NCBI RefSeq assembly: GCF_003014485.1
Contig: NZ_PYGA01000040.1
Location: forward strand, 1 to 34,491
From: Murinocardiopsis flavida
Lineage (GTDB): Bacteria; Actinomycetota; Actinomycetes; Streptosporangiales; Streptosporangiaceae
DNA length: 34,491 nucleotides
Direction: 5' to 3'
Position numbers and translations under genes: made by a program. How positions within the stretch are numbered: the first letter of the stretch is position 1; each line of letters opens with the position of its first letter. Positions 15,305 through 23,352 of the stretch are shown here, in pieces. The notes beneath the pieces are model-generated. The model did no database searches, was not told the origin of the DNA, and saw only the letters and a program-made list of their open reading frames with translations.

Positions 15305-16969
15305 TCAGGCGGTGGGCTGGACGGGCAGCACCACGGCCGACGGGTGCCCCGTGTCGTGGAACACCTCCTGGTCGGCGGGGCGCAGCACGGTCGCATCGGC
15401 GCGGTCCGCGCCGGTGCCCGGGTTGCGCGCGAAGTAGGGGTGCGCCCCGCTGGAGACCTGCACCCGGATGCGGTGGCCGCGCCGGAACCGGTGTGCGGTC
15501 GGGGTGAGGCGCACCCGCACCCCGGCGGTGCCGTCGGCCATCCGGTCGGTGGTCTGCGGGGCGATGGCGACGACGCCGTCGCAGATGTTGTACGACCGGC
15601 CCCGCTCGTCGACGTCGCACAGGCGGACGAACACGTCGGTGTGGTCCAGGCTGGACCGGAACCACACGTCGGCGTGCACCTCGCCGATGACCTCGACCGC
15701 CGCCGCCAGCGGCGCCGAGGTGAACGTGCGGACGTCCGGACGGGCCTCCAGGCCGCGGTTGTCCTTGCGTCCGGCCTTGCCGGTGTGGAGCAGCGGCCCG
15801 CCGACGTTGGGGGTGGGCGAGGCGGGGTCGTAGCGGTAGCGGGTCGGGCCGGCCGCGTCGTCGGCGGGCTCCGGGGGCTCGGGGCGCAGCCCGCCGCCGG
15901 GGTGCAGGAACCACGGCGCGGGGGTGCTGTCGGGCGGCGGCCAGTGGTCGAAGTCGCGCCACTGCTCGGCGCCCATGACGTAGAGGCGCACCGGCGCGCG
16001 GTCGGGCGGCGGGCGCTCCGCGCAGTGCGCGGCCGCCCATTCCAGGGTCTCCCTGAGCCCGGCGGCGAGGTTGCCGGGCGAGCCGTGCGTCCACGGCCCC
16101 ACGGTCAGCCGGGCGGGGGTGCCGGACTCCCGCATGGCGGCGAAGTCGCGGAGCTGGTCGGCGAGGAACAGGTCGTACCACCCGGCGACGAACGCCGCGG
16201 GGACCCGCACGGCGGCGACCGCACCGCTGTAGTCCGATTCCTTCCAGTACGGGTCGCGGCTGTCGTGGTGCAGCAGCTCCTGGTAGAACGGCCAGTCGCG
16301 GCGCAGCCGGACGCGGTCGGCGCGCTTGAGCGGCAGCGTTCCCATCGCCCGTTGGAGGCGCCGTTCGTCCTCCGTGACGAGCGCGGCAACGCGGGTGAGG
16401 GTCCACGGCTCCTCCTGGGTGGCGACAGAGGCCGACCAGCGGAGGAGCGTGTCGAGCTGGGTCGCACCCGGTTCGACGAACGTCAGCGCCAGCCGCGACG
16501 ACGTCACGTGCGGCGCCATCGCCTTCACCTCGGGCGGGTTGTCGACCGCCAGGGCCCACTGGGTGTAGCCGAGGTAGCTCGCGCCGCCCAGCGCCAGCAC
16601 CCCGTTGAACCAGCGCTGCTCCCGGAGCCAGGTGAGGACGGCGGCGCCGTCGGTGCGGTCGTCGTGCATGGGCCGGAACTCGCCGGTGGATCCGAAGGTC
16701 CCCCGCGAACTGACGGTCAGCACCTCGAAGCCGCGCTCGGCGAAGACGCGGGCCGACATCTCGTTGAGGGGACCCTTTCTGCCGTAGGGGCTCCGCAGCA
16801 GCATCGTCGGCAGGGCCGCCGGGCGGCGGCGGGGGTAGCACAGGTCGGCGCGCAGCTCCCCGCCGTCGGGCAGCGGGATGCGCAGGCCGCGTTCCGTGCG
16901 CAGGTCGCGGGTCTCAGGGGCGGGGAGGTCCCAGAGGCGTTCCAGGAGGTGGCTCATGACGTGGGGCAT
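15305..16969 (-). CDS. CocE/NonD family hydrolase (X-Pro dipeptidyl-peptidase S15-like)
   Basis: A 554-residue serine hydrolase of the CocE/S15 family, which cleaves esters, acyl groups or X-Pro peptides. Domains in order: an alpha/beta hydrolase core with GGASYLGYTQW (nucleophile Ser131), a helical cap, AGWYDLFLADQ (acid Asp266), GPWTHGSPG (His295), then a C-terminal jelly-roll from about residue 350 with VRLCDVDERGRSYNICDG. No signal peptide is visible, so it is likely cytosolic. The ATG at 16969 has AGGAAAGG about 6 nt upstream and is preferred to 17008. Upstream is a 397-bp non-coding stretch. Confidence 0.92.
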   Translation of the reverse strand: MPHVMSHLLERLWDLPAPETRDLRTERGLRIPLPDGGELRADLCYPRRRPAALPTMLLRSPYGRKGPLNEMSARVFAERGFEVLTVSSRGTFGSTGEFRPMHDDRTDGAAVLTWLREQRWFNGVLALGGASYLGYTQWALAVDNPPEVKAMAPHVTSSRLALTFVEPGATQLDTLLRWSASVATQEEPWTLTRVAALVTEDERRLQRAMGTLPLKRADRVRLRRDWPFYQELLHHDSRDPYWKESDYSGAVAAVRVPAAFVAGWYDLFLADQLRDFAAMRESGTPARLTVGPWTHGSPGNLAAGLRETLEWAAAHCAERPPPDRAPVRLYVMGAEQWRDFDHWPPPDSTPAPWFLHPGGGLRPEPPEPADDAAGPTRYRYDPASPTPNVGGPLLHTGKAGRKDNRGLEARPDVRTFTSAPLAAAVEVIGEVHADVWFRSSLDHTDVFVRLCDVDERGRSYNICDGVVAIAPQTTDRMADGTAGVRVRLTPTAHRFRRGHRIRVQVSSGAHPYFARNPGTGADRADATVLRPADQEVFHDTGHPSAVVLPVQPTA

Positions 16970-17168
16970 GGGTGGCCTTTCCTGCGTCGGGCCGGACACG
17001 GTGCGCACCGCGGAATCGCACCACGGGGTCCCGAGGCGCGCGCGGCGACTACCCGGGCGGCGCGGCCGTACACGGCGGCCCGCCTCGACGGAGTGCTCGT
17101 GCGCCCGGCCGGAGAAGGAGGCTGCCGTCGCGGTCCCCCGCTGCGCGATACTCCGCGACGCGGGCGCA

Positions 17169-17250
17169 GCAGGGGGTGCGGAGCATCCAGCGGACAGAGG
17201 GTGGCTGCCGTCGGGTGCTTCGCATCCGCGACGGCAACCACACCCCCTGC
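17169..17250. other. Structured inverted-repeat region in a 397-bp gene-free gap
   Basis: The gap 16970-17366 holds no convincing gene. Within it, GCAGGGGGTG (17169-17178) complements 17241-17250, and GTGGCTGCCGTCG (17201-17213) complements 17229-17241 at 12 of 13 positions. Two copies of GGGTGC-N3-GCATCC mini-hairpins occur at 17174-17188 and 17213-17227. This could be an RNA leader, a small RNA or a terminator. No promoter or T-tract is evident. Confidence 0.35.
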
Positions 17251-17366
17251 GTCCCAGGACACCAGGGCCGTCGAGAGCACCCTCGCACCCGTTGGTTCAA
17301 TGGCATTGCGTCTAGGCTTGGCCTCCGCCCCGCACTCCCCCGGACCCTCGAACGGAGCAGTCGACC

Positions 17367-17855
17367 GTGCGTGCCACCCTCTTCACCATCGACGCGCCGT
17401 GCGCGGGGCGGCTGAGCACCATGGCCAAGCCGCGCGGCGACGACTGGCTCGACGAGGAGATGGCGGCCCTGCGCGACGAAGGCGTCGACGTCCTGGTCAG
17501 TGCGCTGACTCCGGCGGAGATGCGCGAGACCGGGCTCGGCGGCGAGCCCGAGTCGGCGCGTGCGGCCGGGCTGGAGTTCGTGCCGCTGCCGATCCCCGAC
17601 CGCGCCGTTCCGGACCCCGACGCGGTGCTGCCCGAGCTGCGCCGCCTCGCTGCCCGGCTGGACGCAGGGGCGCACGTGGTGACGCACTGCCGGTTCGGTG
17701 TGGGCCGGTCGTCGCTGCTCGCGGCGTCACTGCTGGTGCTGGGCGGACTCGACGCCGAGGACGCGTGGACGCGCATCGCCGCCGCCCGCGGCCGCTCCGT
17801 GCCCGACACGGCGGAACAGCGGGCCTGGGTCGCGCGGATCGCCACCCCCACCTGA
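17367..17855 (+). CDS. Protein-tyrosine/dual-specificity phosphatase-like protein
   Basis: A 162-residue cysteine-dependent phosphatase with the signature HCRFGVGRSS (Cys108 nucleophile, Arg114 phosphate binding) and a candidate general-acid Asp78 in PIPDRA. Length and layout match compact dual-specificity phosphatases; the substrate may be phosphoproteins or other phosphate esters. The start is GTG at 17367 with GGAG about 9 nt upstream. It lies downstream of the structured gap and converges with the small membrane-protein gene, leaving 13 bp. Confidence 0.88.
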   Translation: MRATLFTIDAPCAGRLSTMAKPRGDDWLDEEMAALRDEGVDVLVSALTPAEMRETGLGGEPESARAAGLEFVPLPIPDRAVPDPDAVLPELRRLAARLDAGAHVVTHCRFGVGRSSLLAASLLVLGGLDAEDAWTRIAAARGRSVPDTAEQRAWVARIATPT

Positions 17856-17868
17856 CCGCCCCCGCAGG

Positions 17869-18366
17869 TCAGGTGCGCTGCACGCCGACCCGGTGGCGGA
17901 AGGCGGGGACGGTGACCTCTCCGGTCGCGCGTTCCCAGGCGTCCCTGGTCTTCGCGATGTCCATCGACACCCCCGACTCCCTCAGTGCGCCGTAAAGGAC
18001 GACGATCGACCACGGCAGCAGGAAGGTCGTCGCGACGAGGGACACGATGAGCAGGGGGACACTGACACTGACCGAGGTGTCGGCAACGGTCGTCAGGAAG
18101 TATCCCGCGCTGGCGAGCGCGAGGAGCAGCATGCCCGCTCCGGCGGCGGCACTGGTCCAGCGGCGCTTGGCGAGCCGGGCCGGGGAGTCGACCTTCGCGT
18201 AGACCTGCTCATGGCAGTGCTCGCAGCCCAGGGCGACCGTCTCGGTCGCCTCGGCGGGACGGGTGACCGTAGTGCTGCTGGTCAGGTAAGTGCGTCGAAA
18301 TTCGCGCGCGGAAACGGCCTCGGTGCTGACGGTGTGTTCCAGGGTGACATTGACGGTCCGGGTCAT
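17869..18366 (-). CDS. Unrecognised small membrane protein with a CxxC motif
   Basis: A 165-residue protein I do not recognise. The N-terminal 45 residues are rich in Thr, Val and Glu. A CEHCHEQV stretch follows (Cys48 and Cys51), which could bind zinc or be redox-active. Two transmembrane helices lie at about 72-94 and 101-125, with a short polar C-terminus. The hairpin-like topology places both ends on the same side. The ATG at 18366 (MTRTVNVTLEH) is chosen; the longer frame to 18612 would be poorly conserved filler. It lies 240 bp after another unrecognised gene on the same strand. Confidence 0.7.
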   Translation of the reverse strand: MTRTVNVTLEHTVSTEAVSAREFRRTYLTSSTTVTRPAEATETVALGCEHCHEQVYAKVDSPARLAKRRWTSAAAGAGMLLLALASAGYFLTTVADTSVSVSVPLLIVSLVATTFLLPWSIVVLYGALRESGVSMDIAKTRDAWERATGEVTVPAFRHRVGVQRT

Positions 18367-18608
18367 TGCGCCTGCCCAATGGGGGTTCTGTGTCGGTACC
18401 GGATCGGCTCGCCGGTGCCGGGCATTATGCCGAGGTTCGGCCGAATGCGGGGTTTCCCGGAGATCCGGTTCCCAGGGACGGGTGCGCGAATTCCCATTGA
18501 CCTCCGCACAGCGTGGGATCCGGGCCGGGTGGGAGAGCCGGTCCGGCCGATTCTCCACCCGGATTCGCGCGACCGGCCGCAACCCGGTCTCCGATCGGCG
18601 CACGGCGG

Positions 18609-19058
18609 TCACGTGCCGGACGTTGTGTCGACGGCGCCGCCGGCGAGGAGGGCCGCCAGGAAGCGGGCCGTGATCGAGCGGGCCAGGCCCATGTTCCCCC
18701 GCACGTTGGCGGCGGGTTGGGCGGCCTGCCCGACGAAGGCCCCCGCGCCCTGCTCCTTGGCCGCTCCGAGCCGCTGCCGGGCGTAGACCTGGTCGAACAT
18801 GACCGCGACCGGCTTCCCGGCGATCCGGAGGACCACCCCGGCCTCAAGTCTGCGCACCCTGCCGGGTGTGATGATCTCCAGTCCGGCGGTCGGCACCCGG
18901 ACCATCGGCACGCCGGCGCCCGGATCGTGGGTGATCGTCAGTTCACCATGGGCGACCCGCACCTCGCACGGAGTGGTCCGCGGGCGTTTTATCGCCCACC
19001 AGAAGCTGTCTTTGAACGGTTCCATCGAGGACAATTCCTGGAAGAATTCCGCGTCCAT
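18609..19058 (-). CDS. Unrecognised soluble protein
   Basis: A 149-residue protein I do not recognise. Residues 1-25 look helical (MDAEFFQELSSMEPFKDSFW). Residues 28-90 look like a run of beta strands (CEVRVAHGELTITHD, GVPMVRVPTAGLEIITPGRV), suggesting a PH-like or sandwich fold. The rest is Ala-rich and ends in a hydrophobic helix near ARFLAALLAGGA. No signal peptide. The ATG at 19058 is preferred to 19085 because MDAEFFQEL looks like a genuine N-terminus and AGGG precedes it. GC is lower around the start than in neighbours. Confidence 0.65.
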   Translation of the reverse strand: MDAEFFQELSSMEPFKDSFWWAIKRPRTTPCEVRVAHGELTITHDPGAGVPMVRVPTAGLEIITPGRVRRLEAGVVLRIAGKPVAVMFDQVYARQRLGAAKEQGAGAFVGQAAQPAANVRGNMGLARSITARFLAALLAGGAVDTTSGT

Positions 19059-19216
19059 TTCAGCCCTGTCTTGTAGTGCCGCCACTGCGTTCGGTCACCG
19101 GTTCGCCCGCGATTGCCGCGCCGTCCACGGCGCACGCGATCACGGCAGAAACGACAATAATCCAGTCGGCTTCTCTTTTCACCGGATAATCCGGAGATTT
19201 CTCCCGGTTCTCCCGG

Positions 19217-20119
19217 CTACATCCCGCGCAGGTGGTCGCGCAGGGTCCGCGCCACCCGCGCCATGAGCGCCTCGGCACCCGGCTGGTTGATCGCGGGCAC
19301 CCGCGACTCCGTGAGGACGGCGACCCCGAACGTCTGGCCGTCGGCGTGCTCGACCGTCCCGAACTCGTGGCGGAGGTTGAGGAGCGTCCCCGTCTTGGAG
19401 GACCACTTCGACGCGTCGGAGCTGAAGTCGGGCGCCAGCCGGTGCCGCAGGACGTTGTCGCCCATGAGCGTACGCACGCGCGCGGCGACACCGGGGTCGA
19501 TCGCCGAAGGCGTCCACAGCGCCTGGAGCAGCTCGACGAACGCCCGCGCCGACCCGGAGCTCGCGCGTGTGACGTCGAGCTGCGCGACCCGGTGGCCGCG
19601 TCCGGCCGTGCCCGCGCCGATGGCGAGGGAGTGGGCGAGGGACACGTTGGCGGGGTCGAGACGTTCGGCGGGGACCACGTTGAGCTCGCTGAGGGTGTGC
19701 CGCACCGTGACGCCGCGGAGCCCGAGCGCCTGCAACGACGCCGCCACCATCGCGGGCGGCGTCAGCTCGAACAGCGCGTCGGCGGCGGAGTTGTCGCTGA
19801 CCGATGTGCTGAGGTACAGCAGGTCCTCGATGGCGATGCTGGCCGGGTGCCGGAACCGGGCCACGCCCATGGGCCCCGGGGAGGTGACGCCGCCCGGCTG
19901 CACGGTGAGCTGCGCGGCGCCGTCGAGTTCGCCCGTGCGGATGCGTTCGAGGGTGGCGATGGCGAGCGGGACCTTGACCAGCGACGCCGTGGGGAATTCG
20001 AGGTCGGGGTCGATGCCCAGCTCCTCGCCGGAGTGCAGGTCGCGCACCAGGAACGCGCCGTGCAGGCCCGCGTCCTCAAGGGACTGGCGGAGTTCCCGGA
20101 TGAGGCCCTCGACGCTCAC
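19217..20119 (-). CDS. BlaB-like penicillin-recognising serine protein
   Basis: A 300-residue protein of the class A beta-lactamase fold with all three active-site motifs: SLVK (Ser46, Lys49), SDN (108-110) and KTG (242-244). No signal peptide, so cytosolic. The ExxLN motif that supplies the deacylating Glu166 of true class A enzymes is not evident: the nearest match, LSELN at 143-147, has Leu where Glu is expected. A stable acyl-enzyme, that is a sensor rather than a hydrolase, is therefore plausible. The gene overlaps the LysR gene by 4 bp, as in the blaA-blaB pair that controls the S. cacaoi beta-lactamase. Assignment by analogy. Confidence 0.85.
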   Translation of the reverse strand: MSVEGLIRELRQSLEDAGLHGAFLVRDLHSGEELGIDPDLEFPTASLVKVPLAIATLERIRTGELDGAAQLTVQPGGVTSPGPMGVARFRHPASIAIEDLLYLSTSVSDNSAADALFELTPPAMVAASLQALGLRGVTVRHTLSELNVVPAERLDPANVSLAHSLAIGAGTAGRGHRVAQLDVTRASSGSARAFVELLQALWTPSAIDPGVAARVRTLMGDNVLRHRLAPDFSSDASKWSSKTGTLLNLRHEFGTVEHADGQTFGVAVLTESRVPAINQPGAEALMARVARTLRDHLRGM

Positions 20120-21003
20120 TCCGCCACCTCGTCCCCCGCGCCGAGGCAGCGCGCGATGTCGGCGCGGAGCAGGGTCCGGATCCGGTCGGCGTCGTCGCCG
20201 GCGCCGGCCGCGACGTCGAAGCTGCGGGCGAGCCGGGCCTCGCCGATGGGGCGCCAGTGCAGGCCCAGCTCCGCGGCCTCCTTGGGGGTGGACAGCAGGA
20301 AGTCGCTGGAGCCGAGGACCTCGGCCGCGGCGGAGGTGAGGGAGCCGGAGACGGCGACCTGCGCGGGTTGCAGGCCCACGGAATCGCGGATCCGGTTCAC
20401 GCGGTCGCGGATGTGCGGGACGTCGTCCTCGGGCTGGATCCAGACGCGGCGCCGGCCCGCGGGCTCGTGGGTGCGCACGGCCCGGAGGGTTTCGAGGTAG
20501 ACCTTTTGCGCGCGGGGTTCGGCCACGCCGGCGAGCCCCAAGGGCACCGACCAGGCTCCTTCGTCCGGCGGCACCTGGGTGATGGCGGCGCGGACCTCCT
20601 GCGCGCGCAGCAGTTCGGTGCGCCGGGCCGGCGGAGCGGGGTGCAGGTCGAGGTAGATGTCCTTCCGGCGCGCCTCGGCGTCGAGGTGCGCGAGGTCGCG
20701 TGCCGTGCAGACGTCGGGAACGGCGAAGCGGAACGGTGTGCGCTTGGCGCGCTCCGCGTCGTACTCCAGCGCCTCGGCCAGCCGGACGAGGCGCTTCGCC
20801 GACGGCAGCATGTCGCGGCCGAACGGCGTGAGCGTTGCGCGCCGCGTCGACCGGTCGAACAGCCGGGCGCCCAGCCGACGTTCGAGCGCGGCGATGCGGC
20901 GGCTCGCGACCGGTTGGGGGATGCGCGCGGCCGCGGCGCCGAGCGTGAAACTGCCCCGTTCGCTGACGTTCACGAAGGCCTGGCAGGCACCCACGATGTC
21001 CAT
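20116..21003 (-). CDS. LysR family regulator, BlaA-like
   Basis: A 295-residue LysR-type regulator: N-terminal winged helix (residues 1-60, with GSFTLGAAAARIPQPVASRR as the recognition region) and a C-terminal ligand-binding domain. The ATG at 21003 (MDIVGACQAFV) is used; a longer in-frame extension runs through the promoter region and is not family-like. It is divergent from the class A beta-lactamase and overlaps the BlaB-like gene by 4 bp. It most likely activates the beta-lactamase gene in response to beta-lactams or cell-wall products, by analogy with BlaA of Streptomyces cacaoi. Confidence 0.9.
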   Translation of the reverse strand: MDIVGACQAFVNVSERGSFTLGAAAARIPQPVASRRIAALERRLGARLFDRSTRRATLTPFGRDMLPSAKRLVRLAEALEYDAERAKRTPFRFAVPDVCTARDLAHLDAEARRKDIYLDLHPAPPARRTELLRAQEVRAAITQVPPDEGAWSVPLGLAGVAEPRAQKVYLETLRAVRTHEPAGRRRVWIQPEDDVPHIRDRVNRIRDSVGLQPAQVAVSGSLTSAAAEVLGSSDFLLSTPKEAAELGLHWRPIGEARLARSFDVAAGAGDDADRIRTLLRADIARCLGAGDEVAE

Positions 21004-21014
21004 GACCGAAGAGT

Positions 21015-21029
21015 ATGCCGTTTCCGCAT
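21015..21029. promoter_or_regulatory. Candidate LysR box (T-N11-A)
   Basis: ATGCCGTTTCCGCAT has ATGC/GCAT arms and fits T-N11-A with partial dyad symmetry. It lies 12 bp from the LysR start, in an AT-enriched divergent region upstream of the beta-lactamase. Binding by the adjacent regulator is inferred. Confidence 0.45.
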
Positions 21030-21200
21030 CGAACTGCTCATTTTTGTCTGTGACAGCATCGGCGGAGGCGGTGAGACTACTCGGCGGGCCCCCTCGCGGG
21101 TGCTCTCGGCCCCGGCAGGCGCCCCGGCGGCCGGCCCGAGCGCCCGCACCGGTGGGCGACGGCAACACCCGGACCACAAAGGACAGGAAGAAACCGACCC

Positions 21201-22118
21201 ATGCCTACTCAGCTTTCCCGGCGTACCGGGCTCGCGGCTCTGGCGGTGCTCACGCTCGTGCCGATCGGCGGCTGCGCAACGGCCGACGAGGCCAGGCCCG
21301 CGGCGTCCCAGTCGACAACGGCGGCCCCGGCGTCGGCCGACCGCGAGTTCAAGGAGCTCGAAGGCGAGTTCGACGCCCGCCTCGGGGTCTACGCGATCGA
21401 CACCGGATCGGACCGGACCCTTTCCTACCAGGAGGACGAGCGGTTCGCGTACTGCTCGACCCACAAGTCCCTCAGCGTCGGCGCGGTCCTGGAGCAGAAC
21501 TCGCTCAAGGAGATGGAGAAGCTCATCACCTACACCGAGGAGGACCTGGTCGCCTACTCCCCCATCACGGAGAAGCACGTCGATGAGGGCATGACGCTGC
21601 GCGCGGTGAGCGACGCCGCCGTCCGCTACAGCGACAACACCGCGGCGAACCTGCTCTTCGAGGAGCTCGGCGGGACGAACGGCTTCGGTGACGCGCTGAA
21701 GGGCATCGGAGACGACGTCACGGACGTCTCCCGGATCGAACCCGACCTCAGCGAGGGCACCCCCGGCGACGTCCGGGACACGTCCACCCCGCAGCAGATG
21801 GCGACCGACCTGCGCGAGTACACGCTCGGGGACACGCTCTCCACGAAGAAGCGCGCGATCCTCACCGACCTGCTCGTCCGCAACACCACCGGGGACGAGC
21901 TGATCCGCGCCGGGGTCCCCGACGGCTGGAAGGTCGGCGACAAGACCGGGTCGGGCGGCTACGGGACGCGCAACGACATCGCGGTCATCTGGCCCCCCGA
22001 AGACGACCCCATCGTCCTCGCGATCATGTCCAGCCGCGACACCAAGGACGCCGAGTCCGACGACAAGCTCATCGCGGAGTCCGCCGAGGTCGCCATCGAC
22101 GCCCTCACCGGGAAGTAG
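21201..22118 (+). CDS. Class A beta-lactamase, lipoprotein (BlaL-like)
   Basis: A 305-residue serine beta-lactamase that hydrolyses penicillins and probably some cephalosporins. A lipoprotein signal peptide (basic MPTQLSRR, hydrophobic stretch, lipobox IGGC with Cys25) anchors it to the outer face of the membrane. Catalytic motifs are complete: STHK (Ser86, Lys89), SDN (144-146), Glu180 in EPDLSEGTPGD (Glu166 equivalent; the usual LN is LS here) and KTG (248-250). Cys85 precedes the catalytic Ser. GGACAGGAAG lies upstream of the ATG. It is divergent from the BlaA/BlaB-like regulators and followed by a terminator hairpin. Confidence 0.95.
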   Translation: MPTQLSRRTGLAALAVLTLVPIGGCATADEARPAASQSTTAAPASADREFKELEGEFDARLGVYAIDTGSDRTLSYQEDERFAYCSTHKSLSVGAVLEQNSLKEMEKLITYTEEDLVAYSPITEKHVDEGMTLRAVSDAAVRYSDNTAANLLFEELGGTNGFGDALKGIGDDVTDVSRIEPDLSEGTPGDVRDTSTPQQMATDLREYTLGDTLSTKKRAILTDLLVRNTTGDELIRAGVPDGWKVGDKTGSGGYGTRNDIAVIWPPEDDPIVLAIMSSRDTKDAESDDKLIAESAEVAIDALTGK

Positions 22119-22136
22119 CCGACGGCCGTACCGGCA

Positions 22137-22169
22137 GTGGGGCGGCCGCCCGCATCGGGGCCGCCCCAC
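22137..22169 (+). terminator. Terminator hairpin after the beta-lactamase gene
   Basis: GTGGGGCGGCC (22137-22147) and GGCCGCCCCAC (22159-22169) form a perfect 11-bp stem with an 11-nt loop, 19 bp after the stop codon. There is no T-tract. Confidence 0.7.
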
Positions 22170-22212
22170 CCGCCGCCCCGCCGCCCCGCGGGGCATGTGG
22201 CATGCTGCGGGC

Positions 22213-23136
22213 ATGCCCGTGGACGCGCTACCGGTCGCCGAGCACGACGGCGCCGAGGAGTTCGAGGAGCACCGGGGACGGCTGTTCTCCGTCTGCTACC
22301 GGATGCTGGGTTCGGCCGCCGAGGCCGAGGACGTCGTGCAGGACACCTACCTGCGTTGGGCGGCCGCCGACCGGCCCGGCATCGTCATCCCGGCCGCGTG
22401 GCTGACGAAGGTGGCGGTGAACCTGAGCCTGAACCGGCTCGCATCGGCGCGGGTGCAGCGCGAGGCGTACGTGGGGCCGTGGCTGCCCGAGCCCGTCGCC
22501 ACCGGCGGGCCCGCCGGAGCCCCGCTGGGGCCTTTGGAGCGCGCCGAGCAGCGCGAGTCCGTCTCCGTGGCGCTGCTGACCCTGATGGAGCGGCTCACCC
22601 CCGCCGAACGGGCCGTGTTCGTGCTGCGCGAGGCGTTCGGCTACGGCCACGGCGAGGTCGCCGACGTCCTCGACATCAGCGAGGCGGCGTCGCGGCAGGC
22701 GCACCGCCGCGCCCGGCTGCGGCTGGCCGAGGACCGCCGCCGGTTCGAACCATCGGACCGGCGCTGGCGCGAGGTGGTCGACCGCTTCCTCGACGCCGCC
22801 CAGGGCGGCGACATCGACGCCCTGCACGCGGTCCTCGCCGAGGACGTGGTGACCTACTCCGACGGCGGCGGCAAGGTCACGGCGGCCCGGATCCCCATTG
22901 CCGGGCGCGACCGGGTCGGCCTGTTCCTCGGCCGCCTCGTCGGCATGGTCACCAGGGAGCACGTCCTCGCCGCGGTCGATGTGAACGGGGTTCCGGCGAT
23001 CATGGTCCTGCTCCGCGGCGACATCATCGCGGTGTTCAGCCCGGAGGTCGCGGACGGCCGGATCGCCGCCATGCGTATCGTCGTCAACCCCGACAAGCTC
23101 GGCTACTTCGCCCGCCAAATGGCCGCGCGCGGGTAG
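22213..23136 (+). CDS. ECF41 family RNA polymerase sigma factor (SigJ-like) with SnoaL domain
   Basis: A 307-residue ECF sigma factor: region sigma2 at about 15-82, sigma4 at about 115-175, then a C-terminal SnoaL-like/NTF2 domain at 183-307. All three ECF41 signature motifs are present: WLPEP (90-94) between sigma2 and sigma4, DGGGK (217-221) and NPDKL (292-296). In characterised ECF41 proteins the fused C-terminal domain modulates activity in place of an anti-sigma factor. The ATG at 22213 has no strong RBS. The adjacent downstream oxidoreductase is the expected type of partner and target. I did not find the reported TGTCACA/CGTC promoter in the gaps. Confidence 0.93.
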   Translation: MPVDALPVAEHDGAEEFEEHRGRLFSVCYRMLGSAAEAEDVVQDTYLRWAAADRPGIVIPAAWLTKVAVNLSLNRLASARVQREAYVGPWLPEPVATGGPAGAPLGPLERAEQRESVSVALLTLMERLTPAERAVFVLREAFGYGHGEVADVLDISEAASRQAHRRARLRLAEDRRRFEPSDRRWREVVDRFLDAAQGGDIDALHAVLAEDVVTYSDGGGKVTAARIPIAGRDRVGLFLGRLVGMVTREHVLAAVDVNGVPAIMVLLRGDIIAVFSPEVADGRIAAMRIVVNPDKLGYFARQMAARG

Positions 23137-23352
23137 GGGGCACGCCGGTTCCGGGCGCGCGGGCCCCATCGAGCGGCAGGCGCGCCGCCTCGCGGCGGCG
23201 GCCTAGCAGCGGCGTCCGAACGCCCTCCCCACTACCCAGGTGATGCAGGTCACCCGCGATCCCGTCACGGTGCTCCCGCCCCACTGGTTCAGATAGCGGC
23301 GGCCGCACGAGAGCGGCGCCCATCGGGAACCGGCGCGAGGAGTGGAGTGGTC

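Noticed and set aside
15284-17995. Plus-strand 903-codon open frame
   Set aside because: Antisense to the CocE-type hydrolase and running through the 397-bp gap; low-complexity Gly/Arg/Val content and no recognisable motif.
23200-23300. ECF41-type promoter upstream of the NDH-2-like gene
   Set aside because: GTCAC-like and CGTC-like words occur but are about 10 bp apart instead of the expected roughly 16 bp spacing.
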